A stretch of 53,644 bases of DNA from contig CAZBXL010000019.1 of NCBI GenBank assembly GCA_964495785.1, positions 1 to 53,644 of the forward strand. The letters run 5' to 3'. The notes below the pieces were generated by a model. The model did no database searches. It was not told the DNA's origin and saw nothing but the letters and a program-made list of their open reading frames with translations. Source of the stretch: RFSX01 sp964495785. Lineage in GTDB: Bacteria > Bacteroidota > Bacteroidia > Chitinophagales > Saprospiraceae. Shown here one piece after another: positions 44,030-53,227 of this stretch. Every line of letters starts with the position of its first letter. The stretch's first letter is position 1. Made by a program: the position numbers and the translations under genes.

Positions 44030-44998
44030 CTATTTTTTTATAAACGTATCGACCCATCGATTATCATCTTGGTCTATAAATTCAATAATATATTGGCCAG
44101 TATGCAGATATGATATATCTATAGCACTATCCATATGGTAATCATTTTGATAACTCATAAGTTGTCCCAGATTATTATAGATAGATACAGATCCACCGAC
44201 TAAAGTTGATGATTTGATATGAATTCTATCTGCCGTAGGATTAGGGTATATAGATGTACTTGCTTGATGTATGTCGTTCTGACTAAGTATAATTTCAGAT
44301 AGTACTATATTGTCAATACAAAAATAGGCAGGCGTATTCATCCCAAAAGCACCATTGTCACTCGAACTTAGAGAGAACGTCAAGTTATCAGCAGTTGCCA
44401 ATGACGTTAGATCTATAGAAGTCCACTCATTAATTATGTAATCGAGACTATTGTCATCAAATCTATAATCTGCTAAGTAAAAGTCGATACTGTCAGGCAG
44501 TGGTTGTCCGCTTCTGGACCCTTTTATAGTCAATAAAAAGAAATCAGGATCATTGCCAGATTCTCCACCAAACTTCTTAGCGAAGCTATCTCCATTGAGC
44601 ATACTTAGAAAAGCATAAGTAGAATTATTAACGCTTATATTGTCAGGGCTACGCTCATTGGTAATTGTGATAATACTCTCACCTGCAACAAATGAGGTCG
44701 CATAATGAGTACTCCCATCTGCCCCTTCTCCAGCAATGCTTGCATATTGATTAAAGAAACCAGGAGTTACAGTATCCGTTACTGTTGATATTGACCATCC
44801 TGACCATGACCCATAAGTATCTTCATAGCTGTTAGGCAGAAAAATGCCATTGCCATCAAAGCCACCAGAAAAGTCACTGCCATTAAGAAATGTATCTCTT
44901 TCTAAATTGAAGGATTCAAAATCTGTAATCTCAACTTGTGCAGTTCCCCACACAACTGTACCGAAACATAAGACAAGTGATAGTAAAAGTTTTTTCAT
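44030..44998 (-). CDS. DUF4465 protein with T9SS sorting domain, probable cobalamin-binding surface protein
   Basis: A 322-aa secreted protein. The signal peptide (1-21) ends in GTAQ and has no lipobox. Residues about 22-240 fit DUF4465: ITDFESFNLERDTFLNGSD, GSWSGWSISTVTDTVTPGFFNQYASIAGEGA, FLSMLNGDSFAKKFGG, DFFLLTIKG, DYIINEWTSIDLTSL, FCIDNIVLSE. The last 75 residues (SIYPNPTADRIHI ... HTGQYIIEFID ... DTFIKK) form a T9SS sorting domain. The gene starts 2 bp after the BtuB-like receptor gene (stop at 45001), under a cobalamin riboswitch. From memory, DUF4465 proteins in gut Bacteroides are B12-binding BtuH-type lipoproteins; here the same domain appears as a T9SS cargo, a different way to the surface. 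B12 binding itself is inferred. Confidence 0.82.
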   Translation of the reverse strand: MKKLLLSLVLCFGTVVWGTAQVEITDFESFNLERDTFLNGSDFSGGFDGNGIFLPNSYEDTYGSWSGWSISTVTDTVTPGFFNQYASIAGEGADGSTHYATSFVAGESIITITNERSPDNISVNNSTYAFLSMLNGDSFAKKFGGESGNDPDFFLLTIKGSRSGQPLPDSIDFYLADYRFDDNSLDYIINEWTSIDLTSLATADNLTFSLSSSDNGAFGMNTPAYFCIDNIVLSEIILSQNDIHQASTSIYPNPTADRIHIKSSTLVGGSVSIYNNLGQLMSYQNDYHMDSAIDISYLHTGQYIIEFIDQDDNRWVDTFIKK

Positions 44999-45000
44999 TA

Positions 45001-46751
45001 TTAAAATTTGTAATTGATATTTAAATTAAAATTACGACCCATCATGGGACGTCTTTCTATAATTCTATAATTGCTGTTAGNNNNNNNNNNNNNNNNNNNN
45101 NNNNNNNNNNNNNNNNNNNNNNNNNNNNNNNNNNNNNNNNNNNNNNNNNNNNNNNNNNNNNNNNNNNNNNNNNNNNNNNNTTAAAATTTATTCTTTTGTC
45201 ATAATAGATTTCTGCCCCGTAACTTCTTACCTTAGAGATATTGTAAGGTGCAAAAAAATTAGTTCCATCTATAAGGCTCCAGAGTATCCAGTCATTAATC
45301 AGTCTATGATAGAGATTGAGACTGAGATTACTATCTTTAGTGGGATCGTAAGATATATTCAGCTCTTGGTTCCAGCCATGTTCGCTCAGCAGATTGATGT
45401 TGCCACCTGGTGTCCAGAATAATTCATTAAGGGTAGGGAATCGATATTCTCGTGACACTTTTGCAAGTACACTCAGCTTATGGGATAGATGATGTTGGTA
45501 CTGTAAGGCAGGACTTAAGAAGCTATTATCTAATGAATTTCTCTCATATCTTGCGCTTAAATCTATGTTGTTTTTAAGATAGCTTTTCTTGACTCTTGCA
45601 GTGAGAGCATAGCTGCTCAGAGTTTCATTTTCTGTATAGGATTCTGACTCTCCTTGAGTGTAAATGTACTCAGTAGCGCCACTTACTATAAGTCCTCCAG
45701 ATAGATCTCGTACATAATCAGACTTATGTATAAGTCTTTTAAATTTGTTGTTATTAAAAATTCTTATTTGAGGATCATCATAGATATTGTCCTCATCAAA
45801 ATATGCCAACTGAGTCTTGAATGAAATATTGCTTCGATTTAATTCATAACTTAATCTGTATCTATTGAGCTTATCATTCTGAACTGCTTCACTCGAGTTC
45901 TGTGTCGTGGTCGGTGCTATCTCTCTATAGGTATCTTGTAGCCATGCATGAAGTGATATTTTTTCATTGGCATTTATAGAATAACTTACCGTCTGTAACC
46001 AAGCTTTTGTATTGAACTGAGCATGAATATTTTGCCTTTCTTGTCCAGAATCCAATTTGTAATTAAAGTCATTTTTTGCGTCGGCATAATATAGCTTAGT
46101 TATAAATTGAAAACGGTTGGTACTTATCACACCTCCTGCTCCTACTTGCCTAAGACCATGACTCCCTATTCCTATATTAAGATTCAATTTTGCTTTATCA
46201 TTAAGTTGGTGATTGGAGTCAGATAGATCGATAACTCCTGTGATAGCACCATTGCCAGAAGTGGTACTATTTCCACCTTTGATGACATCCACACTGCCAA
46301 ATAATTGTGATGGAATCAACGATAGATCAGAGACACCGAGCATAGGATTATTGATAGGAATCCCATCCCATGTGACTAAAGCTTGATTAGCGCTGCCGCC
46401 TCTTATTGATATGGTGGAGGAACTGGCTGGCCCATAATTTTTGACATAGATATTAGCCTGTTGACTGAGTGCCTTTGAGATATTCAGTGAGCCATGTGCT
46501 GTATGTGTATTGGGAGATAAGGATAGTTGAGTGGATTGATCGATTGTATCTATAATATCTATTTCTGTGAGATAGAGACTGGTATCTACCTGTCCATAAC
46601 ATACGCTGGCTATGAATAACTGAATGCTAATGTATATGTAAGAACGTAAGTAGATAATCACGATTTGTGACAATAAGAGGTAGGCATGTATTATGACACA
46701 GCTAAGCTTAGCTGTCTTAGTGCATAATAGGACCTTTCCTCCGAAAGTCAT
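45001..46751 (-). CDS. btuB: BtuB-like TonB-dependent cobalamin receptor, interrupted by assembly gap
   Basis: This is a TonB-dependent outer-membrane receptor, predicted to take up vitamin B12 because it lies under a cobalamin riboswitch. Plug signatures include ISKALSQQANIYVKNYGPASSSTISIRGGSANQALVTWDGIPIN, and VDVIKGGNSTTSGNGAI, followed by barrel strands (SREYRFPTLNELFWTPGG). A 100-N gap (45081-45180) cuts it. The frame read straight through the gap stops at 45057, but that end is false: on the far side of the gap another frame encodes RRPMMGRNFNLNINYKF and a stop at 45001, the classic receptor end. The true gap length therefore differs from 100 N modulo 3. The start is uncertain: the ATG at 46751 includes an 18-bp palindrome in its coding region, and GTG at 46661, with the better signal peptide (ending CYGQ), may be real. 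Confidence 0.86.
45081..45180. other. assembly gap (100 N) inside btuB
   Basis: Exactly 100 N of unknown real length. The receptor gene continues on both sides in different frames, which shows the placeholder is not the true size. Confidence 0.98.
46698..46715. promoter_or_regulatory. perfect 18-bp palindrome in the btuB leader
   Basis: ACAGCTAAGCTTAGCTGT is a perfect palindrome. It lies between the riboswitch aptamer and the likely signal-peptide start and could be part of the switch's expression platform, or an operator. Confidence 0.4.
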
Positions 46752-46762
46752 TTATGAAATCC

Positions 46763-46782
46763 TCAACCATAATATGGTTAAG
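46763..46782 (-). promoter_or_regulatory. possible expression-platform hairpin of the cobalamin riboswitch
   Basis: On the transcript strand CTTAACCATA and TATGGTTGAG pair (one G-U) with almost no loop. It lies 15 nt after the aptamer and before the ATG at 46751. No T run follows, so control of translation is more likely than termination. Confidence 0.4.
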
Positions 46783-46795
46783 CTTAGTAAATAAT

Positions 46796-46965
46796 CAGGC
46801 AGGTCTTCTGACTTACTCAGCTACTACATCCTTCCCAACTCAACATATACTTGAGTCAGTGGTTATTTTAATTGTAGTAGCCATATTATATGAGCTTACA
46901 GCAGCGGGGACTGTTTCGGATTTTCACCGGATTCCCTATTGTACTATTGGATATTGAAAAATTGA
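46796..46965 (-). ncRNA. cobalamin (B12) riboswitch
   Basis: Read on the minus strand the segment shows the conserved cobalamin aptamer parts in the correct order: AGGGAATCCGGTGAAAATCC, then ACAGTCCCCGCTGCTGTAAG, variable arms (a hairpin ACTCAAGTAT/TTGAGT-type), and the closing box GTCAGAAGACCTGCC. Adenosylcobalamin binding to such switches lowers expression of B12 uptake genes, here the BtuB-like receptor and the DUF4465 gene. The exact ends are approximate. Confidence 0.93.
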
Positions 46966-47101
46966 CGTTTTGGAATTTCCATTTATATACGGCAATTTTG
47001 AATCTATATAGTATTACAAGAAGTCTTCACTTCTTACCTAATTAGGTGTAAATGTATTATTCTTTTAGCTGAATTTGTCATACACAAGAAAATTAAGAAA
47101 G

Positions 47102-47962
47102 ATGTCATCAAATAAATTGAGATTAGGAGGAGTCCCAGAGCATTTTAACTTACCCATCCATCTTGCTATTGAACGGGGAGAATTTGCAGAAAGAGGCATT
47201 GATATAGAGTGGACAACGTTCAAAGGAGGTACGGGTCAGATGACTAAGGCCTTAAGGGATAATGAAGTAGATGCCTGCATATTATTAACTGAAGGTATTA
47301 CTGCTGACATCATTAAGGGTAATCCCAGTAAGATCATTAGCATATATGTGAATACGGCTCTTAAGTGGGGAATTCATACAGGTGCTGATAATCCGCTATT
47401 AGCTTATTCAGATATTTTTTCTAAACAATATGCCATTAGTCGATTTGGCTCTGGTTCACATCTGATGGCTATTGTCAATGCAGATAGCGAGGGGCATAAA
47501 TTAAAGGAAGAGCAGTTTTCAATTATAAAAAACCTGGATGGTGCTTTAGACAGCTTAGTCAAATTAGAAACCGATGTTTTCTATTGGGAAAAATTTACAA
47601 CTAAGCCCTATGTGGATAGTGGGCAACTGCGTAGAATAGGGGAGTATGTCACCCCATGGCCATGCTTCGTCGTTGCAGCTACAGATCAGATTATCAAAGA
47701 ACGTCCTAATGATCTCATAAGAATGCTTAGAACTATTCATGATAGTTCTGATATGTTCATGCAAGATGATCAGTCGGTCCATCTTGTAAGTAAGAGATAT
47801 GAACAAAAGCTTCCTGATGTTAAGAGATGGTTTAACTCTACAGAGTGGGCTATACATGGCTGGGTCAGTGATCGTATGATTAATAGTGTCATCTACCATC
47901 TTGAATTGGCAGGTATTATCGATGAGTTCAAGGGATATAAGGAGATTATTTGGAAGCGATAA
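47102..47962 (+). CDS. periplasmic-binding-protein-like protein without signal peptide
   Basis: A 286-aa protein with the type 2 periplasmic-binding fold of the NMT1/THI5/nitrate-sulfonate type: KLRLGGVPEHFNLPIHLAIERGEFAERGIDIEWTTFKGGTG, then MTKALRDNEVDACILLTEGI, AISRFGSGSHLMAIVNA and TPWPCFVVAA. The reading frame begins with MSSNKLRLGG and has no signal peptide or lipobox, unlike ABC-transporter binding proteins; the in-frame extension to a TTG at 47075 does not add one. So it probably works in the cytoplasm, perhaps as a sensor or enzyme-like relative. From memory this signal-less group is common in Bacteroidota. No permease or ATPase is adjacent. It is divergent from the B12 riboswitch. 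Confidence 0.8.
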   Translation: MSSNKLRLGGVPEHFNLPIHLAIERGEFAERGIDIEWTTFKGGTGQMTKALRDNEVDACILLTEGITADIIKGNPSKIISIYVNTALKWGIHTGADNPLLAYSDIFSKQYAISRFGSGSHLMAIVNADSEGHKLKEEQFSIIKNLDGALDSLVKLETDVFYWEKFTTKPYVDSGQLRRIGEYVTPWPCFVVAATDQIIKERPNDLIRMLRTIHDSSDMFMQDDQSVHLVSKRYEQKLPDVKRWFNSTEWAIHGWVSDRMINSVIYHLELAGIIDEFKGYKEIIWKR

Positions 47963-48608
47963 ATTACCTTGACTATAAGTAGAAACGTTTAATTCTTATA
48001 AACTCCAAGAGAGCTGATAGAGTAATAAAAGTTTAGATGCCTTAATTATTGAATTTTGCTGTATTGATAGAATAACAATATGTGACTATCGGCCTTTAAG
48101 TACCTCAAGATATTTCATTATCTAGTAAGTCTATTGGTATAAAGTAATGAATAGTTGTATAAAAGCATTGTTAAGATTCCACCTCCTAACCTCCGCCGGT
48201 GGAGGAAACTGTAATTCTTGGGATAGTTTTCATTACACTAAATCTTACTAATTATTCTGGAATAGAAAAAGCTTCAATTTTTTTTAAAAAAGTTCTATTA
48301 ATAACTAAAGAAAATTTCTCCCTCTGGAGGGAGATTAAAGAGGGAGGAATACTGAATACCTGCAGTTGTTTTTTTCTAATAGATATATTAGTACCTAATA
48401 ACCGATAGTCATATAACAATAATTCTATTGTAAAAATCACTAAATAAGTATTCCCGAAATTTTATTTGAAAGTTAGATCCTGACGCTCTTTTAGATTGTC
48501 GCCTTAGCTAATTTATAAATATAAAATCTTACTTATTTTATGATCATACACTTTCATTTGGCAAAACCCTCTCTTTCCACTATTTTGAGAACAAAAATTA
48601 CTCAATCC
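47963..48608. other. long intergenic region holding a MITE-like element
   Basis: About 650 bp without a gene that I believe in. It holds the inverted-repeat element at 48176-48350; on either side the sequence is ordinary AT-rich DNA. Confidence 0.6.
48176..48350. mobile_element. MITE-like or REP-pair element, 175 bp
   Basis: Both ends carry related G/C-rich inverted repeats in an AT-rich setting. The left end starts ATTCCACCTCCT and contains the hairpin CCTCCGCCGGTGGAGG (48190-48205). The right end, read on the other strand, starts ATTCCTCCCTCT and contains a perfect 8-bp hairpin TCTCCCTC/GAGGGAGA (48317-48334). The two ends thus match in order: ATTCC, CTCC block, hairpin. I see no transposase and no target-site duplication. 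Small reading frames inside it are not believable genes. Confidence 0.55.
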
Positions 48609-51600
48609 ATGAAAAAACTATTTTCACTTAGTATTATCATCTTTTTATTATTTGGCTTTAGCCAAGAGATTCTTGCTCAAAAAAAGAATAAGAAAAACAA
48701 AAAGAACAAAGACAAACAAGAAACAACTGCTAAAGATCCTTTAGATGAGCTTAGCATTTCAGCTTTAAAGTTTAGATGTGTAGGGCCAGCTAATACCTCA
48801 GGAAGAATTTCTGACTTTGCTGTCAATCCTGATAATCCATATGAATATTATGTAGCAACTTCTTCTGGAGGTGTATGGAAGACGATCAATAATGGAACGA
48901 CTTATAAGCCTATTTTTGATAGTCAGGGTTCTTACTCTATAGGATGTGTGACTATGGATCCTAATAATCAGAGTACAATCTGGGTCGGAACAGGAGAAAA
49001 TAATAATCAAAGATCTGTAGCTTATGGCGATGGTATCTATAAGTCTCTCGACGGAGGTGCCAGTTGGAAGCATATGGGACTTAAAAACTCTGAGCATATA
49101 GGGAAGATCATAGTGCATCCAGAAAATTCAGATATCGTATGGGTAGCGGCTATTGGTCCTCTATGGTCAAGTGGAGGCGACAGAGGTTTGTATAAGACAA
49201 CGGATGGAGGTGAGACATGGAATAATACACTTGAGATAGATCAATACACTGGAGTGACAGATTTAATAATCGACCCACGTGACCCAGATGTATTATATGC
49301 TGCCTCATTTCAGCGAGCAAGACATGTGTTCACTTATCTTGGTGGTGGTCCGGGATCGAGTATATATAAGTCAACGGATGGAGGTGAGACATGGGATAAA
49401 GCGGCCAAAGGATTACCCAGTGGTGACTTAGGTAGGATAGGGCTCGCTGTATCGGCTGATCCAGATATTATCTATGCTATCGTAGAAGCATCTTCTGGAG
49501 ATAAAAGTGGTTTTTATAAAACGACAAATGCTGGAGCTACATGGACTAAGCAAGGAGGCCATGTCACCAGCGGTAATTACTACCAAGAGATCGTTACAGA
49601 TCCTGTAGATCCGAAAACGATATATTCTATGGATACATGGCTGAGCTCAAGTCATGATGGAGGAAAATCATTTAGGAGAGTAGGAGAAAATACGAAGCAT
49701 GTAGATAATCATTGTATGTGGATCAATCCTCATAATACAGATCACTGGATGGTAGGATGCGACGGTGGTATATATGATACTTATGACTCTGGTAAGACTT
49801 GGATATTTAAAGCTAACCTACCAGTGACACAGTTCTATAAAGTCGCAGTTGATAATGATGAGCCATTCTATAATATCTATGGTGGTACCCAAGATAACTT
49901 CAGTATGGGTGGTCCGTCAAGGACAAATACTGCTCATGGTATTGTCAATTCTGACTGGTATATCACCCATGGTGGAGACGGATTCGAGTCGCAGGTAGAT
50001 CCTAATAATCCTGATATTGTCTATGCACAATCTCAGTATGGAGTTCTTGTAAGATATGATAGAAAAAGTGGAGAAGAAGTAGGAATACAACCGAAAGAAA
50101 GAAAAGATGAGGAAGGATACAGATGGAATTGGGATGCACCACTACAGGTAAGTACTCATAAGGAGGGAAGATTATATTTTGCTGCTAATAAAGTTTTTCG
50201 TTCTGATAATTACGGAAACAGTTGGGATGTCATAAGTGATGATCTCACCCAGCAATTAAATAGAAACGAACTCAAAATAATGGATCGTGTATGGAGCATA
50301 GATGCAGTAGCTAAGAATAGATCAACTTCACCTTATGGAACTTTGGTTGCTTTTTCAGAGTCTTCTATAGATTCAGGTCTTCTGGTAGTGGGCAGTGATG
50401 ATGGACTGATTCATATCACAACTGATGGTGGCAACTCATGGAGAAAAATAAATAATATAAGTGGCGTCCCTAAGAATACCTATGTCAATGCTCTATACTG
50501 CTCACAACATGACCCTTCGGTAATATACGCTGCATTTAATCATCATAAATATGGTGACTTCAAGCCCTACATCTATAAGAGTTCTGATAAAGGCCTCACT
50601 TGGAAAAGTATCAGTAATAATCTACCAGAAAGAGGTAGCGTCTATAGTGTAGCTGAAGATCATATAGAAAGTGATCTCTTGTTCTGTGGTACAGAATTCG
50701 GTGTGTTCTTTAGTTCTGACGGAGGTCAGAGGTGGAAGCAGTTAAAGAATGGGGTGCCTACGATAGCTGTAAGAGACATCGCAATACAGCAAAGAGAAAA
50801 TGATTTGGTCTTGGGTACATTTGGTCGTGGGTTTTATGTCTTAGATGACTATTCTTTATTGCGTGATGTAGGTGATGGTAAGATGGAGGAGGTAGCATCA
50901 ATATACCCTGTAAGAGATGCCTTGATATATGAAGAGAATAAGCCTCTCGGTCTTGATGGAAAAGCATTTCAAGGAGATGGGTTCTACTCTGCCGAAAATC
51001 TTGGTCCTGTTGCATTAATTGATTACTACTATCCAGAATCATATAAGTCTAAGAAAGATGAAAGATTAAAAGCTCAAGGCAAACTGGATAAGGATACAAA
51101 AGATAATCCGTATCCCACATATGAGGAGCTGATGGAAGAAGCGGATGAAATATCTCCACAACTCATGTTTACATTTTCTGACTCGGAAGGAAATGTTGTA
51201 AGGAAAATGTATAAGAAACCGTCTAAAGGTATCCAAAGATTGAAGTGGGATATGCGATTCGCTTCTAAGGCGCCTATTAGCCTCCGTAAGTCATCATTCT
51301 ACAATCCATTTGCAGGATCCACGTCGGGCACACTTGTAGCACCTGGAACCTATACAGTATCTATGTCTATGGTCAATCCAGATGGTGTAGAGGTAATAGC
51401 AGGTCCTGTTAGTTTTAATGTCAAAGCCTTAGACAATACCGTCATGCCAGCGGCTAATAGGGATGAGAAAGTAGACTTTCAGTTAGAAGTTGCTGAGCTA
51501 TCAAGACGACTTCAGGGTACTGGCAAAGCGATAAGTGAAATCAATAATAAAATGAGTTACATCAAGGAAGCCATCAAAGCTGTAGAGTCAGATGGAGGTG

Positions 51601-51929
51601 ACCTCATTGCAGAATATAACAGACTGAGTAAAAGCATGAAAGAAATAAGCAGAGCCTTGTATGGTGATAATATCAAAACGAAATTAGATATTGATCAGAT
51701 CCCGACGCCTTCTACAAGAGTAGGTTGGATAGAGTACGAACAAAAAAATACAACATCTGCTCCTACACAAACACATAGGATGAGTCTGGATATAGCCAAA
51801 GAAGAATTTGAACCAATAGTAGAAAAAGTAAAACAAATTGCAACTGTAGATATCGTGAAATTAGAACAGAAGCTGGAAGATATGGGAGCACCGTATACAC
51901 CAGGTCGTGCTGTTATGATGATAGATTAA
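48609..51929 (+). CDS. VPS10/sortilin-type beta-propeller protein (glycosyl-hydrolase-like)
   Basis: A 1106-aa secreted protein. I start at the ATG at 48609, which gives the signal peptide MKKLFSL...EILAQ; the frame runs back to an ATG at 48540. A Lys/Asn-rich linker (KKNKKNKKNKDKQ) follows the signal peptide. Residues about 50-760 form repeated BNR/sortilin blades, each with an Asp-box such as TTDGGETW, STDGGETW, TTNAGATW, SSDKGLTW and SSDGGQRW. This type is annotated as sortilin-like glycosyl hydrolase, but enzyme activity is generally not shown. Near the end are an Ig-like part (KGIQRLKWDMRF, APGTYTVSM) and a helical tail (LAKAISEINNKM-like heptads). There is no T9SS domain, so it is probably periplasmic or outer-membrane associated. 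Confidence 0.88.
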   Translation: MKKLFSLSIIIFLLFGFSQEILAQKKNKKNKKNKDKQETTAKDPLDELSISALKFRCVGPANTSGRISDFAVNPDNPYEYYVATSSGGVWKTINNGTTYKPIFDSQGSYSIGCVTMDPNNQSTIWVGTGENNNQRSVAYGDGIYKSLDGGASWKHMGLKNSEHIGKIIVHPENSDIVWVAAIGPLWSSGGDRGLYKTTDGGETWNNTLEIDQYTGVTDLIIDPRDPDVLYAASFQRARHVFTYLGGGPGSSIYKSTDGGETWDKAAKGLPSGDLGRIGLAVSADPDIIYAIVEASSGDKSGFYKTTNAGATWTKQGGHVTSGNYYQEIVTDPVDPKTIYSMDTWLSSSHDGGKSFRRVGENTKHVDNHCMWINPHNTDHWMVGCDGGIYDTYDSGKTWIFKANLPVTQFYKVAVDNDEPFYNIYGGTQDNFSMGGPSRTNTAHGIVNSDWYITHGGDGFESQVDPNNPDIVYAQSQYGVLVRYDRKSGEEVGIQPKERKDEEGYRWNWDAPLQVSTHKEGRLYFAANKVFRSDNYGNSWDVISDDLTQQLNRNELKIMDRVWSIDAVAKNRSTSPYGTLVAFSESSIDSGLLVVGSDDGLIHITTDGGNSWRKINNISGVPKNTYVNALYCSQHDPSVIYAAFNHHKYGDFKPYIYKSSDKGLTWKSISNNLPERGSVYSVAEDHIESDLLFCGTEFGVFFSSDGGQRWKQLKNGVPTIAVRDIAIQQRENDLVLGTFGRGFYVLDDYSLLRDVGDGKMEEVASIYPVRDALIYEENKPLGLDGKAFQGDGFYSAENLGPVALIDYYYPESYKSKKDERLKAQGKLDKDTKDNPYPTYEELMEEADEISPQLMFTFSDSEGNVVRKMYKKPSKGIQRLKWDMRFASKAPISLRKSSFYNPFAGSTSGTLVAPGTYTVSMSMVNPDGVEVIAGPVSFNVKALDNTVMPAANRDEKVDFQLEVAELSRRLQGTGKAISEINNKMSYIKEAIKAVESDGGDLIAEYNRLSKSMKEISRALYGDNIKTKLDIDQIPTPSTRVGWIEYEQKNTTSAPTQTHRMSLDIAKEEFEPIVEKVKQIATVDIVKLEQKLEDMGAPYTPGRAVMMID

Positions 51930-52130
51930 TTTTATATGAATTGATGATTGTTTAATCATTGTGCATTCTGAAAGAGTATATAGAATTACACAATACAGAG
52001 AAAAGTTGATGTTTGATAGTTTAGAATGATGGATGTCGTTTATGTATGCGTTAAGGAGACACACTAAGTACTCTTTTGTAGCCTGCATTAAAGCGTCGTT
52101 GCTTATATTCTTGAATTTAACAATTCCTAT

Positions 52131-52784
52131 ATGAACGATATATTAGACGAGAGACAAGAGCCACAAACTTTTACCGACATCGAAATATTTACACAAATTT
52201 GGATAAAGCCAAGACAGATATTACGTTATATCCATCTCAATAAGTATGATAAATTCGTTATCATATTACTCATTTTCGCAGGTATAACTCGAGCGTTTAA
52301 TAGAGCAATTGAAAAAGACTTAGGAGACACACTACCACTTTTGTCTATAGTAGGATCTTGTATTGTAGGAGGTGGGTTGTTGGGATGGATAACGTACTAT
52401 TTGTATGCGTTATTAGTAAGTTGGACAGGTAGATGGTTAAGAGGTAAGGGAAATACAGATTCCTTAATGCGAGTTATTGCTTATGCACATATTCCATCTA
52501 TCCTTGCTTTAATTTTATTTCTTCCTCAGATAGCCTTTTATGGTAATGAGATTTTTAAAAGCGATGGAGATCTCTCAAGTAATGGGTATTTGTTAGAAGT
52601 TATTGGTTATTCTTCATTTATAGTCCAAGCTTTGCTAGGTCTATGTACATTTATATTTTTTGTTATTGGGATAATGGAAGTGCAACGCTTTGGAATAGCT
52701 AAAGCATTATTGAATATCTTACTACCTGTATTAGTTGTTATAGTTCCTATTGTAATTCTTGTTTTGATATTTAGTAATTTTTAA
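52131..52784 (+). CDS. Yip1-family integral membrane protein
   Basis: A 217-aa protein with a soluble N-terminus (TFTDIEIFTQIWIKPRQILRYI) and five likely membrane helices, in the order VIILLIFAGITRAF, SIVGSCIVGGGLLGWITYYLYALL, IPSILALILFLPQIAFY, FIVQALLGLCTFIFFVIG and ALLNILLPVLVVIVPIVILVLIF. The IWIKPRQILRYI start and the RVIAYAHIPSILAL segment match the bacterial Yip1 family. Its function is unknown. Confidence 0.8.
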   Translation: MNDILDERQEPQTFTDIEIFTQIWIKPRQILRYIHLNKYDKFVIILLIFAGITRAFNRAIEKDLGDTLPLLSIVGSCIVGGGLLGWITYYLYALLVSWTGRWLRGKGNTDSLMRVIAYAHIPSILALILFLPQIAFYGNEIFKSDGDLSSNGYLLEVIGYSSFIVQALLGLCTFIFFVIGIMEVQRFGIAKALLNILLPVLVVIVPIVILVLIFSNF

Positions 52785-52941
52785 GAGATGGGATATTGCT
52801 TATAGTTTTTGTTATCATCCCGATGGTAGAGATTTATCAAACTCGATCTAATGTACTCTAAGCATATGAGAGAATTATGATTAGATGAATGAATAGAAAA
52901 GCAACATTGGACATTATCTCTATCCTAAAATATATTAGTCA

Positions 52942-52972
52942 TTGCACACATCTAAGATTATACGTATCTTTG
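52942..52972 (+). promoter_or_regulatory. promoter of the vapBC-type operon
   Basis: TTG at 52942-52944 and TATCTTTG at 52965-52972 are 20 bp apart. The second box matches the TAnnTTTG consensus exactly, and the spacing is normal. The -7 box ends 15 bp before the ATG, so the leader is very short. Confidence 0.6.
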
Positions 52973-52987
52973 TAAAAATATTCACGT

Positions 52988-53227
52988 ATGACTACTAAGC
53001 TCACTTTATCACTTAAAAAATCTGTTATAGAGAAAGCCAAACTATATGCTAAAGGTAATAATCAAAGTTTATCTCAGATTATAGAATCCTATTTGGAACG
53101 GATAACTTCCCAGAATCCTGAATTGGGAGATCCAGAACTTGACTCAATAAGAGGTATCATCAAATTACCAAAAGATTTTGATCTCAAAAGTGAAACACGT
53201 AAATTAAGAATGAATAAGCATGGCTAA
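52988..53227 (+). CDS. VapB-like antitoxin (DUF6364-type)
   Basis: A 79-aa protein with a ribbon-helix-helix-like N-terminus (KLTLSLKKSVIEKAKLYAKGNNQSLSQIIESYLERI) that should bind DNA as a dimer, and a C-terminal tail (IRGIIKLPKDFDLKSETRKLRMNKHG) that should wrap the toxin. It overlaps the PIN-domain toxin gene by 8 bp, the classic antitoxin-first arrangement. It is likely to repress its own promoter with the toxin. Confidence 0.88.
   Translation: MTTKLTLSLKKSVIEKAKLYAKGNNQSLSQIIESYLERITSQNPELGDPELDSIRGIIKLPKDFDLKSETRKLRMNKHG

Noticed and set aside
45057..45080. Apparent C-terminus (LTAIIEL) of the BtuB-like receptor
   Set aside because: It arises only from reading through a gap of arbitrary length; the true receptor end lies in another frame up to 45001.
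46754..46957. Plus-strand reading frame of 67 codons
   Set aside because: It is the antisense of the cobalamin riboswitch; the conserved RNA boxes explain the sequence better.
48199..48408. Reading frame of 69 codons inside the repeat element
   Set aside because: It lies across the inverted-repeat element and has no recognisable domain; it reads hairpin sequence as codons.
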